The translations under genes and the position numbers were made by a program. Under the pieces are notes generated by a model. The model made no database searches and was not told where the DNA came from. It saw only the letters and a list, made by a program, of their open reading frames with translations. From contig NC_065544.1 in assembly GCF_932294415.1 (NCBI RefSeq), positions 32,149,210 to 32,213,209 of the forward strand: DNA of 64,000 nucleotides, given 5' to 3'. Positions 13,501 to 25,492 of the stretch are shown piece after piece (the stretch's first letter is position 1; every line of letters starts with the position of its first letter). Origin of the DNA: Quercus robur (Eukaryota > Streptophyta > Magnoliopsida > Fagales > Fagaceae).

Positions 13501-16363
13501 CTGTAGCAACGCGGAATCTGTGGACCACCTATTACTTTTCTATCCGATAGCTCATTCTTTGTGGATGTATATGCTTCGGTTGTTTGGGATCGGATGGGTC
13601 ATGCCAGGTTCAGTTGTGGATTTATTATTTTGCTAGTATCATTGGCTTGGGAAGCATAGTTCTGATATTTGGGATTTGGTTCCAGGTCGTTTAATGTGGA
13701 CTATTTGGACTGAACGGAATCGGCGGTCTTTTGAGGATGAGGGGAAAACTATGGTTTAGTTATTAGAGTATTGCCAGCGGACCCTCTTTGATTGGTCTCG
13801 ATGTTGGGGTTATTCGAATTGTTCTACCCTTTTGGATTTTCTTTCATCTATTAGAATAGATTAGGGGCTGCTCCTGTCTTTTTGTTTCTTTTTTTCTCTT
13901 TTCCTTTGTTCACTACCATGAACTCTTTGTGTTTCTCTTGCTTCTCTTTTATTAATAATTCTCTTCTTACTTATCAAAAGAAAAAGAAAAAACATATCCA
14001 TATTCTTTTAATTTATTTATGAAGTGTCATAGTTGTATTTGTTGTCCTTGTTGACTATCGTTAGCAACTAACAGGATCACATTTGTCAAGCAGATGACAA
14101 TATTATCTCGAATGTACCCTTGCAAGGAGTGTGCAGATCACTTTAAAGAAGTTCTGAGGTACATTATTCTCTACGCCCTGCAGCTGTGTAATTTTTCATC
14201 TGAGCTATTTTTTTATTGTAATTTTGTGTGTTATACTTTCTGCATATCTGGATTGATAGTTTGTACATAGCAATTCAACTTCTTACCATTTATTTAATGC
14301 TTAATTTTTGCAAAAGAAAAAAAAAATGGAACAATAAAAACTGAGCTAAAGATTTTTAGTTAACCCATGGATATTTACTAATACACCCGTTTCAGATTCA
14401 ATTATTAGCATGTTCATTGTCAACAATCCATCTTTTCTAACTAACTTGCCAATCCTTTCTGCAGCTGGGACTATATAATTTTAAACTGCTATCGCTTGTT
14501 AAGAGGAATGACATTATATTAGCAGCTTTTATAGCCTGTGGTCTACACTGTACTTAAGCTTAGACATCTGCTTTAAGCCAACTGAACATGAGTCTAAGGA
14601 TGTGCTTTGGAGGGTCCATTTGAGTGATGTTCCTGTATGTTCCCCGATTGTATCTTAGGACACAAATGGTAATGCATCATTGCAAAACAACAACTGAGTT
14701 GTGAAAGGAGTTCTATATAGAGTAATAACCAAGCAACACATCATTAACCTGTCATTTCTTCAAATCTTAAAGTAATCGTTTGTGTATGCACGTGAATGCT
14801 TGTAGATATGTAAATGCTATGCACATCATAATGATCTATGTAACATAGAATGTCATTCATACTTGTGATGCTTTGGGTCAAATCAATGTCCTCAGGGGTG
14901 ATCTCCATGACTACACCCTTTCAGTTTTTGCCATATCCAAGCTTTGTGGAAGTTTTGACCATTACTCCATTTTATGGAGTTAAAAAAAAGGGTAAATAGT
15001 AAATACAGAAGGGGGGGGGGGGGGGGGGGGAGGTGTGATAGGCAAGTTTCCCATTCCTATTTGGATCAAAGATTTTGGAATCCCTTGGGGACTAGTTGGA
15101 GTGAAATTAAGCCATTTCAATGCCAATGATCTCTAGCTGAAATGGCACCTCCTCCCCTTGTAAGAGCAATAGGAGAGTGAGGTCATGGGTTCAAGACCCA
15201 CCAAGTAAGTGTGTAGTTTTTGACATCTTGTCTGCTGCATGCTGCTAAAAAAAATAACAAATCTCTCCTTTTATAATGGAACTTGGGAGGTCGTTTCACA
15301 TTTGCTCATCATTTTTTTTTTATAAAGTTATGCTTATGCACTTATGCTCCATTCTAATAAACTATATGCTTATGCACGTACGCTCCATTTATATAATTAC
15401 TAACTTGTGGGTGCATCTTTGGTACATATATGACAGAGCAAATCCTGTACAGGCTGGATCTCATGCTGAATTTTCCCAATGGCTATGTCATGTGCATAAT
15501 GTTGTCAACAGAAGGTAATTGTTCAATTATTTAGTCAAATTCAAATTCCCTACTCCATTATTTATGACCAAATTGCTCATAGTTTTGACACTGGCTTGTC
15601 AGTGGGCCGCCTTGATTGATTGTATTCCTTTGCTGGGGATGTAGGTAGGTTTGAAACAATACCATAGATCATATATAGTTATGTTGGGAGTGGAAGTCCA
15701 GTTTGGATGTAGGAATTTGAATGAAACCATTTGCATCTTCTGTAGTATATAACAGATATGTTCGTCAACTTGAATGTGTTTTCATAAAATTTGGGAGTCA
15801 TCATAATGATGAAATAGAATCCATGGGAAATTGCTAGAAATGCCATTGTTTCAGATTCTCTTAGGGTGATTGCCCCCTTTGTAGTGCTATATATGTACAT
15901 ATTAACAACAAATAGGACCCCTTCTCATTTTACATACAACCAAACTAGTACATTGCTAGATGAACAATCATATATTCCAAGTTGCCTAGCATGCAACAGA
16001 TCATGCTAGTTTCTGAGAAGACACATGTTAGTATCTGAAATATCACTGCAGAACTTGCTGACTGTATGAACATTTCACCGGCCCTTGTCATCTGAAATGT
16101 AGATGCAATTTGACATTAGAAGCCTTGGAAACCAGAAAATTTAATTACATTGAATACCTTCTTAATCTTGTTTATTTTGGCTCCCTAGTAGAAATGTTTC
16201 TTCTTAAACTTGTTAGAGCTAATATAAGGGTGATTACTACAGCCTTGGCAAACTGGTATTCCCATGCGAACGAGTTGATGCAAGGTGGGGTAAGCTGGAG
16301 TGTGAGCAGCGTGCATGTGATCTACTGGGCAGTACAACAGAATTTGGGGAAGAAAAACATTAA
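8823..16363 (+). CDS. ERV1: FAD-linked sulfhydryl oxidase ERV1 (six exons)
   Basis: Coding exons, deduced from splice sites and protein similarity: 8823-9038, 10111-10188, 10738-10785, 14094-14158, 15437-15514 and 16243-16363. They total 606 nt and give 201 residues, close to plant ERV1 (about 190). All introns start with GT and end with AG, and the phases join. The protein starts MSENPLQALFQTFEK. Exon 2 has WTFLHTLAAQ, exon 4 the redox pair CKEC (YPCKEC), exon 5 WLCHVHNVVNR of the FAD-binding helices, and exon 6 CERVDARWGKLEC then CEQRAC. The last is the C-x4-C shuttle pair of plant ERV1, which lacks the N-terminal CxxC of yeast and animal forms. Known role: it reoxidises Mia40 in the mitochondrial intermembrane space and passes electrons to cytochrome c or oxygen. 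The final exon has no ATG and lies in a different frame from the longest nearby ORF. No break was seen, so the gene looks functional. Confidence 0.95.
9800..9972 (+). mobile_element. Possible 3' tail of a LINE in ERV1 intron 1
   Basis: The stretch ends TTTTTGATAAAATTTTTATTACCTATC-type sequence followed by an A run, as many plant LINEs do (TTA-TTACCTATCAAAA). It resembles the tail of the truncated LINE in intron 3. No coding remnant or clear TSD was found, so this is tentative. Confidence 0.35.
11283..11769. mobile_element. hAT-like MITE in ERV1 intron 3
   Basis: The element is 11291-11761 (471 bp). Its ends read CTGGGAAGCATGGGTG and, in reverse complement, CTAGGAAGCACGGATG, imperfect terminal inverted repeats. 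The 8-bp direct repeat CTATAAAC flanks it at 11283-11290 and 11762-11769. An 8-bp duplication and short TIRs fit the hAT superfamily. It has no transposase, so it is non-autonomous. The interior is GC-richer near its ends than the surrounding intron. Confidence 0.82.
13372..14003 (+). mobile_element. 5'-truncated LINE in ERV1 intron 3
   Basis: The body is 13385-13990, flanked by the 13-bp repeat AACATATCCATAT at 13372-13384 and 13991-14003. The coding remnant runs in the plus sense. It starts KVPKRVAFFMWTTAHG and has CYLC and the CNAESVDHLL region of a zf-RVT domain, then WTIWTERNRR. After stop codons comes a CT-rich 3' UTR ending TTACTTATCAAAAGAAA. This is the last part of an L1-type ORF2, cut short at its 5' end on insertion. 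It lies about 90 bases before exon 4 but leaves the splice site intact. Confidence 0.9.
15110..15255 (+). mobile_element. SINE-like tRNA-derived sequence in ERV1 intron 4
   Basis: GGGTTCAAGACCC at about 15188-15200 matches the Pol III B box (GGTTCRANNCC). Sequence about 50 bases upstream (CTAGCTGAAATGGCA) could be a decayed A box. The spacing and the A-rich stretch at about 15247 fit a tRNA-derived SINE. It does not fold as a full tRNA by eye, and no clear TSD was found. Confidence 0.4.
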
Positions 16364-16870
16364 AGTGTGTTGGTATTAAAAGCATTAGAATACAACTTTT
16401 CTTTTTTAAGAACTTGCAAATAATATTATTATTTTTTATTGTCAATGACACTATTCTAAATTAGCCAAACAGAATAAAAAAGATACTATCTAGATGTTTA
16501 ATTTATTTGTAGTTATAGGATATTATGTTATTAAATGATTTAGTTCTCAGGGAAACAACACCAATTGATATTCTGGATCTTCATTCTTTGATGCACCAGT
16601 TGGTTGAAGCATATAAATTATGCATCAACAACAACAAAGTGTTAATCCCCAAACTTTTGGGGTCAATTATGGGTCTTCAATAGACTAATAAGATAGTTTT
16701 AACTGACCAATAGGGAAGCATGTAAATAATGCTCAAATGCAAGGACATAGCAAAGTCTCCTGTGTCTATGTCGGACACAGAATATGTCGCGGACACAATT
16801 GCATGTCTATGGCGTGTGAAGATGAAAAAGTATGTATATATGTATGTATTATTTTGGAAATGGCAGAGAC
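16362..16870 (+). repeat. ERV1 3' UTR and downstream flank, duplicated at 47.9-62.7 kb
   Basis: From the ERV1 stop codon onward, starting AGTGTGTTGGTATTAAAAGC, the sequence recurs at 47,948-48,305 and resumes at 62,545-62,690. The two copies share long stretches such as TTAGTTCTCAGGGAA and ATCAACAACAACAAAGT. They differ by small indels and substitutions. The block includes a CAACAACAACAAAG...GGGTCAATTATGG motif that resembles a repeat common in plant genomes. This copy lacks the LTR element that splits the other. Confidence 0.85.
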
Positions 16871-17708
16871 ACAGTTGTGACATGATCTCTCTGTCTCTCT
16901 TTCTCGATTGTCCAACAACTTATATGTTTTCATTAGTGTTTAGATCAACCTCTAGTCACTCCGTTGGCACTGTTTCGTCGATTGGTGCTTTTAGCTTGAT
17001 ATTCCGTTTACAATTAATGCCTCTAGTGGAGTTGGAACATACAAACACACCATCTCTTACATTTTATCATCTGTTATCTATTTGAATTTGAAAAGGAAGA
17101 AGCCTATACAGTGGATTTACTGTTATGAAAGGGGACATGAAATAAGTAGATTTGGTAGTTCATACTTCCTAGCAATGTGAATGAATAAGAGAAAAATAAA
17201 GATGTAATTTGAAAAGATGATATGCAAGATAAACTGATTAAGAGTAGATAAGAAATATGAACAATTGAGAGTTTAGGAGTAACTATAATTAGATTGTTGA
17301 GAGTAGCAACATGTACTAAATTTAAGAGATGTTGAAATATTAATTTAGTAGTGGGAGTGAGTCATAATTTTTGGCAGATTTCAGTCGCTCCTTTAACATA
17401 TGTAACTTCATTTTTTTTAAATTGATAATGTGGTGGTTTGGCGCAAGACAACCCAAAACAATGCGAAGGGAAAATAAATGATAAACCTATGAGTCAGCAT
17501 CAAGTGAAAGAAACCACTTGGAGTTAGTAGGGTTGGCTGGACTCGATATCAAACCATAAGACCAAATTTTTTTATTTTTTTTCAATCCCAAATCTATTTT
17601 ACAAAACTGAAAGCATTCTTAAATAGAGAATAACAAGTACATAAGAAAAACTTAATTATTAAATGGTCGGGCTTGGCAAGTCTTTAAGTCCAATTATTAC
17701 TTAGCCAT
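16871..17708. other. Non-coding flank
   Basis: The 118-codon frame that starts at 16729 crosses from the duplicated block into this region. It has no recognisable domain and is not preserved in the second copy. I see no gene, RNA or terminal repeats in this stretch. Confidence 0.5.
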
Positions 17709-18215
17709 CTTGGGTACGTTTGGTACATTGTAATGATTATTATATGGGAATAAGAATAAGTATTACAAGGAATATATTAAGTTGGAATGTAATAAGTATT
17801 ACTATTCATTAGTTTGGTGACCATTTAGGAATAAAAACTTGAATATGCATCCACAATTTAGTAAAGTATAAAAAGAATGTGTAATTAAATCATTTTTGAG
17901 TCAAATTTCCTAAAATAAACTTATTTTAGGGTGTTCAAAATAGAGCTAATAATTAACAATAAGGAAAATTTATTTTCTTTCCTTTTGAAGATATGGCAAC
18001 TAATAGCTTTTTAGGAAATTAGTTATTACATAAGGTGAAAGAATAGATATTCGGTACTTTTGATAAGGAATAGTTATTTCTCATTTTGAAGAATAGCTAT
18101 TCATAAGGAATAACTATTCATTGTAATAAAAATATAACCAAACAACTGAATAGTTATGCCATAGGAATATCTATTATATTACAGTGTTTATTACAGTCTA
18201 CCAAACGTGCCCCTT
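17709..18215. mobile_element. MITE with 3-bp duplication, PIF/Harbinger-like
   Basis: The element is 17712-18212 (501 bp). It begins GGGTACGTTTGGTA and ends TACCAAACGTGCCC, which are inverted repeats differing at one base. CTT flanks both ends (17709-17711 and 18213-18215). A 3-bp duplication and G-rich ends with GTTTGG fit PIF/Harbinger MITEs. The inside is AT-rich with repeated TATTCATAAGGAAT-like words. No coding. Confidence 0.75.
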
Positions 18216-19285
18216 CTTTTTTGTGTCTACAATCATAAGTATGTATTACCCAAAGCCAACGTCTTGTGTCCGCAGTACTCGGATACATAATTAAAAAACT
18301 TGACTAAAGACAAGCCTTGAAGTCAAATTCAAAATTACAAGGTCAATAGTAACTAAAAGCAATTAAATTTCAGAGCAAAACCCTAAAATACATGGAAGCA
18401 TATTTGGATCCTTGAAAACGATGTTATAAGGGAGGTCATTTAGGAAGACATCAATTTTTCAACACAAATCAATCCAATATAAGATAATATCATTGTCACA
18501 TGTTAAAGATTTTAGATGAATTGATCTTCTAGTACTTTAGCCTCCTTCTGATTGCCCATAATTATGATTTTGAATCTTGAATCTTAACAAATGGGCAAAG
18601 GACTTGATCTCTACCTTGATCATATGAGTTTGCGATCGAAATTTGAGACAACTAAGAAACCATGATCTTTAGAAGGTATTTCTTTCTGTGATGACAATCT
18701 TTGGCCTTACTATTTGTCTTTTCCACAAATCAACATATTTTTTTATGGATAAAATTTAGGTATAGTATTTTAAATACAATACATTTAGGTTCTCAAATTG
18801 AATTTAAATACTTGATTGTTTTGAATTTATTTATTTTTGTGGAAAAAATAAAACTATTTATGTTTTAATAGTCAATGCAACCATGTGTTTGAATTTAATT
18901 GGGAAATCTAATGTTTAGTACATAAGGCAATGTGCTTAAATTTTACATTAAAAAAAAAAAAAAAATCTACATGTGTTACAAAGAAATGTAACAAATTATC
19001 TAAGTATAAAAGTTAACCCTCATATTCTATCCTTTATTATCCAATGAAACAAGCAAAATTTTTAATTTTCTACCTTTACTTTTTAAATAAGCCTTTTGAT
19101 TTAAAAAAAAAAAAAAAAAAACTGTTTTAGTGAGTTTTTCTTATAAATAAATAGAAAAAAAATTTAAACTTTGGTTACCCTCTTTTATATTTGTTAGTAT
19201 AAATGAGATTGTAGTAGAGTAGAGTATAGTATAAACTACAGTCTAGACAATGTGAGGTAGTTATTTCCTCCTATTAAATTCTTTT
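18216..19285. other. AT-rich intergenic DNA
   Basis: No coding frame, terminal repeat or RNA gene was recognised. There are A runs at about 18951-18965 and 19101-19120. Confidence 0.5.
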
Positions 19286-19492
19286 AGGGTAAAATACAAT
19301 AACACCTCTAAGGTTCGAGCTAATACCAGCAAAATTTAAGTCTTTTCAAAACTGACCAACTTGGTCCCTAAATTGTTACTTATTTTCTCCTCTTTCTCAC
19401 AATGATTAGGGAACAAGTTAGTCAGTTTTGAAAAGCCTTGGATCTAGCTGGCAATATCCAAAACCTCAGGGTTGTGAACTTTATTTTACCCA
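19286..19492. mobile_element. Small TIR element (MITE-like)
   Basis: The left end, AGGGTAAAATACAATAACACC, and the reverse complement of the right end, TGGGTAAAATAAAGTTCACAACC, agree over about 40 bases with mismatches. The inside is also partly palindromic (CAAAACTGACCAACTTG against AGTTAGTCAGTTTTG). The flanks TTCTTTT and TCCTTTT may be a decayed duplication. The superfamily is unclear. Confidence 0.6.
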
Positions 19493-19597
19493 TCCTTTTA
19501 TTGGGAGTTAAGATTGATATTTAAGTGTCTGTTTATGAATAGTTTATCTAATTTTTTACTGAAAGTATTGTAGATAAAAGGTAAAAATAAAATAAAA

Positions 19598-22096
19598 TAA
19601 GTAGGAAGGCGTCCCTTAGGATGTGACTTGATGAAGATATCTGCAAGTTGATCTTTAGAGGAGACTAAGAAGAGCTTGAGAGCACCTTGGACAAGATGAT
19701 AACGGTTAAAATGACAATCGATCTCGATGTGTTTAGTTTGTTCATGGAAGACATCATTGTGAGCAATATGAATGGCATTTTGGTTGTCACAATAAAGAGA
19801 AGTAGCAAAGGATGTGGACACACCTAAGTCTTTGAAAAGCCATCGTAGCTAAAAGAGCTTAGATGTGGTATCAACAAGGGCACAATATTCTACTTCAGTA
19901 CTGGAGCGGGCCATATGAGTTTGTTTTTTGCTTCGCCAAGAAATCAAAGAAGAACCAAGAAGATAGCAATAACCAGTGGTGGACCTACAATCAGTAAGAT
20001 CTTCTACCCAATCAGCATCAAAAAATGCACGGAGAACAAAAGGAGACTGAGTAGAATAGAAAAGACCATGGAAGAGAGTGCACTTTAGGTATCGAAGAAT
20101 GCGCAAAACAGTAGCATAGTGAGTTGATCGTGGAGTAGACAGATACTGGCTCACCTGGTGAACAACATAGGAAATGTCTAGATGAGTGACAGTAAGATAA
20201 ACTAGGTTGCCAACCAAGCGTCCGTAAAGAGAGAAAATAGACAATGGTTTCCCTCTTGAGAGAGTTAGATGTGCATTAAACTCAACTGGAGTGTCAACAG
20301 TCTTGCTATCAGTAAGTCCAGCTCAAGACAAGAGTTCAAAGGCATACTTGACTTGAGTAATATAAAGTCCATCTGTAGAATGAGTGATTTCAAGACCTAA
20401 GAAGTAGCTGAGATGTCCAAGATCTTTCATCTCAAATTGTTGACTAAGAAAATCCTTGAGTTCTTGAATGCCACTGAGGTCATCACCAGTTATGATCATA
20501 TCATCCACATACTGGAGAAGTAAAATAGTGCCTTTATTAGTGCGACGAAGAAATAAGGCAAATTCATAATGACTAGCCATGTAACCCAAGCGAGAGATGG
20601 TAGAGCTGAATTTGGCAATCCAAGCTCGTGGAGCTTGTTTAAGGCGATAAAGTACATGTCGAAGGTGACAAACCTTATTTGATTCAACAGAGAGACCAGG
20701 AGTAGGTTGCATATAAATTTCTTCATTTAAATCCCCATTAAGGAATGCATTTTTGACATCCATTTGAAAAAGGTCCTATTTACTGGTAACAGCAACAGCT
20801 AAGAGGGCACGAACAGATGAGATACGAGCAACCAAAGCAAAGGTCTCTTCATAATCAATCCCATACACCTGTGTAAAACCTTTTGCAATAAGACGAGTTT
20901 TGTAGTGCTCAATGGACCCATCAAAGCGAGTCTTAATCTTGTAGATCCACTTATAACCAACCCCAAATTTCCTAGGAAGAGAGTCACCAAATCCCAAGTA
21001 TGGTTTTTAGATAATGCATCAAGTTCTTCTTTCATTGCAATCTGCCATAAAGGGTTAATAGAAGCCTCATGATAGGTGTGAGACTCGTGCAATGTAGTAA
21101 GGGTAATGTAACAATGATAGTCAAGTAAATGTGCAGGAATGGATCTTACTCGAGTTGAGTGATGAGGTGGAATGTCTTATGCAAGATCTTCAGGCGAAGC
21201 AGGAGCAAGGGACCTAAGCTTAGGGTTGGGTAGCTCGTCTTTGACCTGTTCATCTTCCACATGTTTATTAAAGGATGAACTAGGAAAGGGATCAAAGATA
21301 TCTGGTGGTTGGACAAAGAAGTCTACAAGAGAATCAGGAGCAGCTATAGAAGAAATATGTGCCTCATCTGGAAAAAGATCTAAGATAGAGGAGAGAGATA
21401 AGGAGGCATGGAAGTGAGAGAGCTCGATAAAGGAGCGATGTTCCCAAAAGACAACATTGCAGGAGATACGAAGATGATGAGAGATAGGATCATAACACTG
21501 ATACCCCTTTTGAGTTTCACCATAGCCAAGAAAACAACAAAGCCTTGACCAAGGCTTAAGTTTGTTATACTCATGTGGCTAAAGAAGAACAAAACAAGCA
21601 GAACTGAAGGAGCAAAGGTGGTAAGGTGACCCAAAAAGGCACTCATATGGAGTTTGATTTTGGATAACAAGACTTGGAATGCGATTAATAGCATGAACAA
21701 CATGAAGAGCAGCTTCGTCCCAAAAAGGAGCAGGAACTTTGGCAGAGAGAAGGAGAGTACAAACAGTGTCAAGAATATGATGAAATTTTCGTTTGGCTCT
21801 ACCATTTTGCTAAGAGGTACCTGGACAAGTTAGTTGATGAACAGTGCCATAGGAATGAAAAACAGTTTGGAAAGCATATTGAGTGTATTCAAGAGCATTA
21901 TCAAATCAAAAAATTTTGATGAGTTTGGAAAACTGAGTTTCAACAATTTTTGCAAAATTAGAATATACTTGTAATAATTCAGAACGATGTTTCATTTTGA
22001 AAATCTAGCTATAGCGAGAGTAATCATCAACAAAGACAACAAAATATTGAGACCCACCAATACTAGAGACAAAGGAAGGCCCCCAAACATCAGAAT
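19598..22096 (-). pseudogene. Copia pol, 3' part: integrase C-terminus, reverse transcriptase, RNase H
   Basis: Reading leftward, the integrase end (about 21,800-21,400) can be read in a frame without ATG (AKVPAPFWDEAALHVVHAIN). The RT follows, with MDVKNAFLNGDL at 20,763 and the catalytic YVDDMIITGDD at about 20,510. The RNase H is at about 20,244-19,850 (SQYLSTPRSTHY, CRSTTGYC, SWRSKKQ, ARSSTEVEY), and the tail holds [10 protein letters not shown]. There are several stops and frame changes (for example near 20,770, 20,320 and 19,850), so it is not functional. The domain order is that of Ty1/copia. Confidence 0.9.
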
Positions 22097-23093
22097 TGAA
22101 TGCTCGAAAATGTGTTAAAAACACAAGAGCTTATTTAGACCCCCAATTAAAAAAAATACGGCTAGATTGCTTTAAATCTAACTTATCTAAAAGAGTAGAG
22201 AAGAAGAATGCAAACACAAGATAACACGCCGATGTGTTATTGAAGAGGAAACTGAAGTACTTCACGAAAAACCTCTCCACCGCCCTCCAAGCAGAAGTCG
22301 ATCCACTAGATAATTAGTTGGGATACATGGGTTAGTAAGAGACCCTCCAAGCCTAATTTACCCGATGCACCCGAGCCCTCCAAGCTCCTACTCTAACAAG
22401 GCTTCTCGAAACTGTGTCTTGTCTAGCTCTCCGGATCCCGCAATACGCCCGATTGCATCAGCCAAAGCCTGGCTTCTTCCAATGCTTCCCAACAACACTA
22501 AAACCTCACTAAACATTCTGAAAGACTGTGGTAAATGTTTGGGTACAAATCTCCTATCAAGGTATGACAATGGGAGAGGGAAGGAAAAAAGGCTACAATG
22601 ATTTCTCACTAAGGATGTGTAGCTCTCTCTCTCAAAAAGATGAGTGTGTGTTGTAGAAAACTGAGGGTTTTTTTTTTTTTTTTTTTCTCTGAATGGCCTC
22701 CTTTACATTTGTGGGTAATGAAAGTATATATAGTATGGGTAAAAGGTAAGAAAATCACACTTAAAAATCCTCCAAGCAAAGAGTCTCGCGGGTATCTCAC
22801 AGGAAGGCCTTACCTGCGAAATACTCGCGAAATTGACAGTCTAGCACGACTCTTCAGCTTCCAGTCATGTGCTTCTCATATGCCCTTTTCGCGGGAACAC
22901 TTCTTGCGAACTTCTCGCAAGCTAGTTGCGAAATGCACTGATCTTCATTTAAGCTAGAGTCTTCACCAACTTAATACTAAATCCAATACAATAAAATCCC
23001 ACAAAATACAAGAAATACAATTAAAGCAATTACAACAATTTTTGTAATGGAATAAAGCCAACATAAAACATAGTTGTAAATCACAACCTTACA
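22097..23093 (-). repeat. 3' LTR of the gag-only element
   Basis: 997 bp, TG...CA in the element sense. Nearly the same sequence recurs at 27,304-28,279. It differs from that copy by point changes and small indels, one near 22,790 (GGGTATCTCACA is extra here). It contains a cluster of GCGAAA/TCGCGA-type words at about 22,785-22,935. Confidence 0.9.
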
Positions 23094-25492
23094 ATCTTCC
23101 TCTTTGGCTATTTCATGACAAAACACCCTATAATAGACTTTAGATTTAAACGTGAGTTTAGGAACAATGGAAAAACTCACTCACACCTAAATCTAAAAGC
23201 TGTGAAGCACTTGAAACATATATACCTATAACCTGAAACACTTACACAAAACACATTAGATCCTCAAGGTAAATCAGGTGATAAAAGGACAAGTATAATG
23301 TAACAAGTAAATTGCGATCAAGTAAACATTATATGAAACATGTGAGCAACTTGATTATACACCAAAACAGTCATATGTAAATGACTACAATGATCATATA
23401 GCAAAGCAAATGATCATTCGAATATGCAATTAATAAAGCACAATAGCATAAAGATGTATGCATGTCCAACACATAAACACAATGCGATGAGAACAACAAA
23501 GCATAGATACTAAAAGTAACTCAAAGCACCATAAAATAACAAGAAAACAAGCATAACGTAAAGCAAACAAAACAAGGTTTTCTCATAAAAAGAATGCCTT
23601 CTTCCCCTTGGTATATGCATCTCTCCTATGGTTTTCTCCTCCTACGAATGTGCACATGAGTCATATAGAAATGACAATACACTTTGGTATACTCTCCCCC
23701 TTTTTGTCACGAATAAACAAATGAATCAAGAGGAAAAAAGGAAAGAAAAGAAGATATGAACAAGGGTAAAAATGCATGAGAGGTGTAGGACAAATAAGAA
23801 AATGAAGCTCAGACAAAAGATAAAACATCTTAAAGACACAATACTACAAAGCATAAAGTAAATCTGACATGCTAAGAATGATGGAACAAGATATAGACCT
23901 AGGCATGACATAGACACAAAAACATGTTATATGTGCTAAAATGTCTAGAAAGACTTAACTAGCATGAGTGAATGTAAAACATGTCAAGTGTTAGAGTGTG
24001 TGCAGTAAGGTGCATCTAGTATGCATGTGAGATGCATGACCAATGCATGAATAAGCACTCATGGGACAAAGTGTATAAAACATACCACCAATGATCAAAA
24101 CATGATAAACATGAATAATTATGGTGATCCCCACAAATTGGTACTCATCGGAGTCCAAAAAAAAGAGAAAATGTCATTTGGGCATTTTATCTAACACTTG
24201 GAGTGCACACACTGCACATGTATGTTAAACAATGCATGAACATATGAAAATCTTGCCTAAATACATGTTATTTTTGCCACAAGGGGCCAACAACCAAAGC
24301 ATATGATCATTTTAAACAAAGCCCAATCAAAAAGACTAACAAAAAAAAAGTTTTCCAACTCCAATTTAAAAAAATCCCAATTATGAACATAAAACCCCCC
24401 CAAAAACATAATTTAAGGATCAAAATCAATGAAAAGTGTTAAAGATTACCTTAGAGGTGTTAATGGAATGAAAAACACTTGAATTTAGTTGGGTTTTGAT
24501 GTAGAAACATTAAAATAGGGGTTTGGGAGAAGATGGGAGAAGTTTAAAACAAATGTCCCACAAAATGCCTTTTAAAAGCTGATCTGGAAATTTTTGCTGG
24601 TAATTTCGCTGGTTAGCTTCCCACGAAAATTTTGCTGGTATCTCGCTAGTAAGCCTTACTCGCAAAACAGTCATGATACAGTCGTGAAACTCTCTATCCA
24701 AAGCTGAAAAACTTAAGAATTGGATCCTTTAACTCGTGACTGAACTAACACATGAAATAAATCACGAAAACACCTAGAAAAACATGTTTTTCACACCAAA
24801 AAAAAAAATTTTGAAAAACTTTGAAAAACATGGGTAATACAAATCATTTCCAAAAGCAAACAAAAAGAACAAAAATCTTTTTTGTTTGATCCACATATGG
24901 TTGAGCATACACACATCACATTTGAACATATACAAACACACAAATGAAATAGGCATTTATTGAATATTAGACTTGTGTGTTATGTGTGAGTATCAAATGT
25001 GGAATAGTCCTTAGACCAGAGTGAAACTTCAATGATCAATTCAATCAAGTCATACACAACAAGTACTAAGTTAAGTGATTTATCTCAATTATAGGTTCAT
25101 ATATGACCTCCCACAAGAAAATAATTACAAATCTTTGAAACTTTTCATTTGGCTTCTGCACAAAACATAACATTTGATCTTTTTGAACAATACATCTCAT
25201 TTTTGAGATTGGTGCTTGAAATTTGATATTTCAATATTGAGAATGAGCCTTTGGCTTTTTGAGCACCATACATTTCAATTTAAAATGTCACTTTCCCTTT
25301 TTCTTAGTCAAATACTAATATGTAAGACGGCTTTTACAACTCATAATCTCTTTTTCAATTTGAGATTTACATTTGGTGAGCTCTAATGCAAAAACATAAA
25401 AATAATGGTGAGAAGATATATAGGCACAAGTTTATGCAAGTATCAAGACCATCAAGACTATTGACCAATCATTTATGACAAGTTTGAAGATC

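Noticed and set aside
15126-15210. Possible tRNA gene (B-box-like GGTTCAAGACC)
   Set aside because: No acceptor stem or clear cloverleaf by eye, and the A-rich tail suggests a SINE.
16729-17085. 118-codon plus-strand frame
   Set aside because: No domain; it crosses the edge of a duplicated non-coding block and is not kept in the second copy.
21380-21805. 141-codon hydrophobic minus-strand frame
   Set aside because: It is the wrong frame of copia integrase; the neighbouring frame gives a recognisable integrase end.
22365-22957. Frames within the LTRs at 22.4-22.9 kb and 27.4-28.0 kb
   Set aside because: They occur in both LTRs only because the LTRs are copies; frames shift between the two and no domain is seen.
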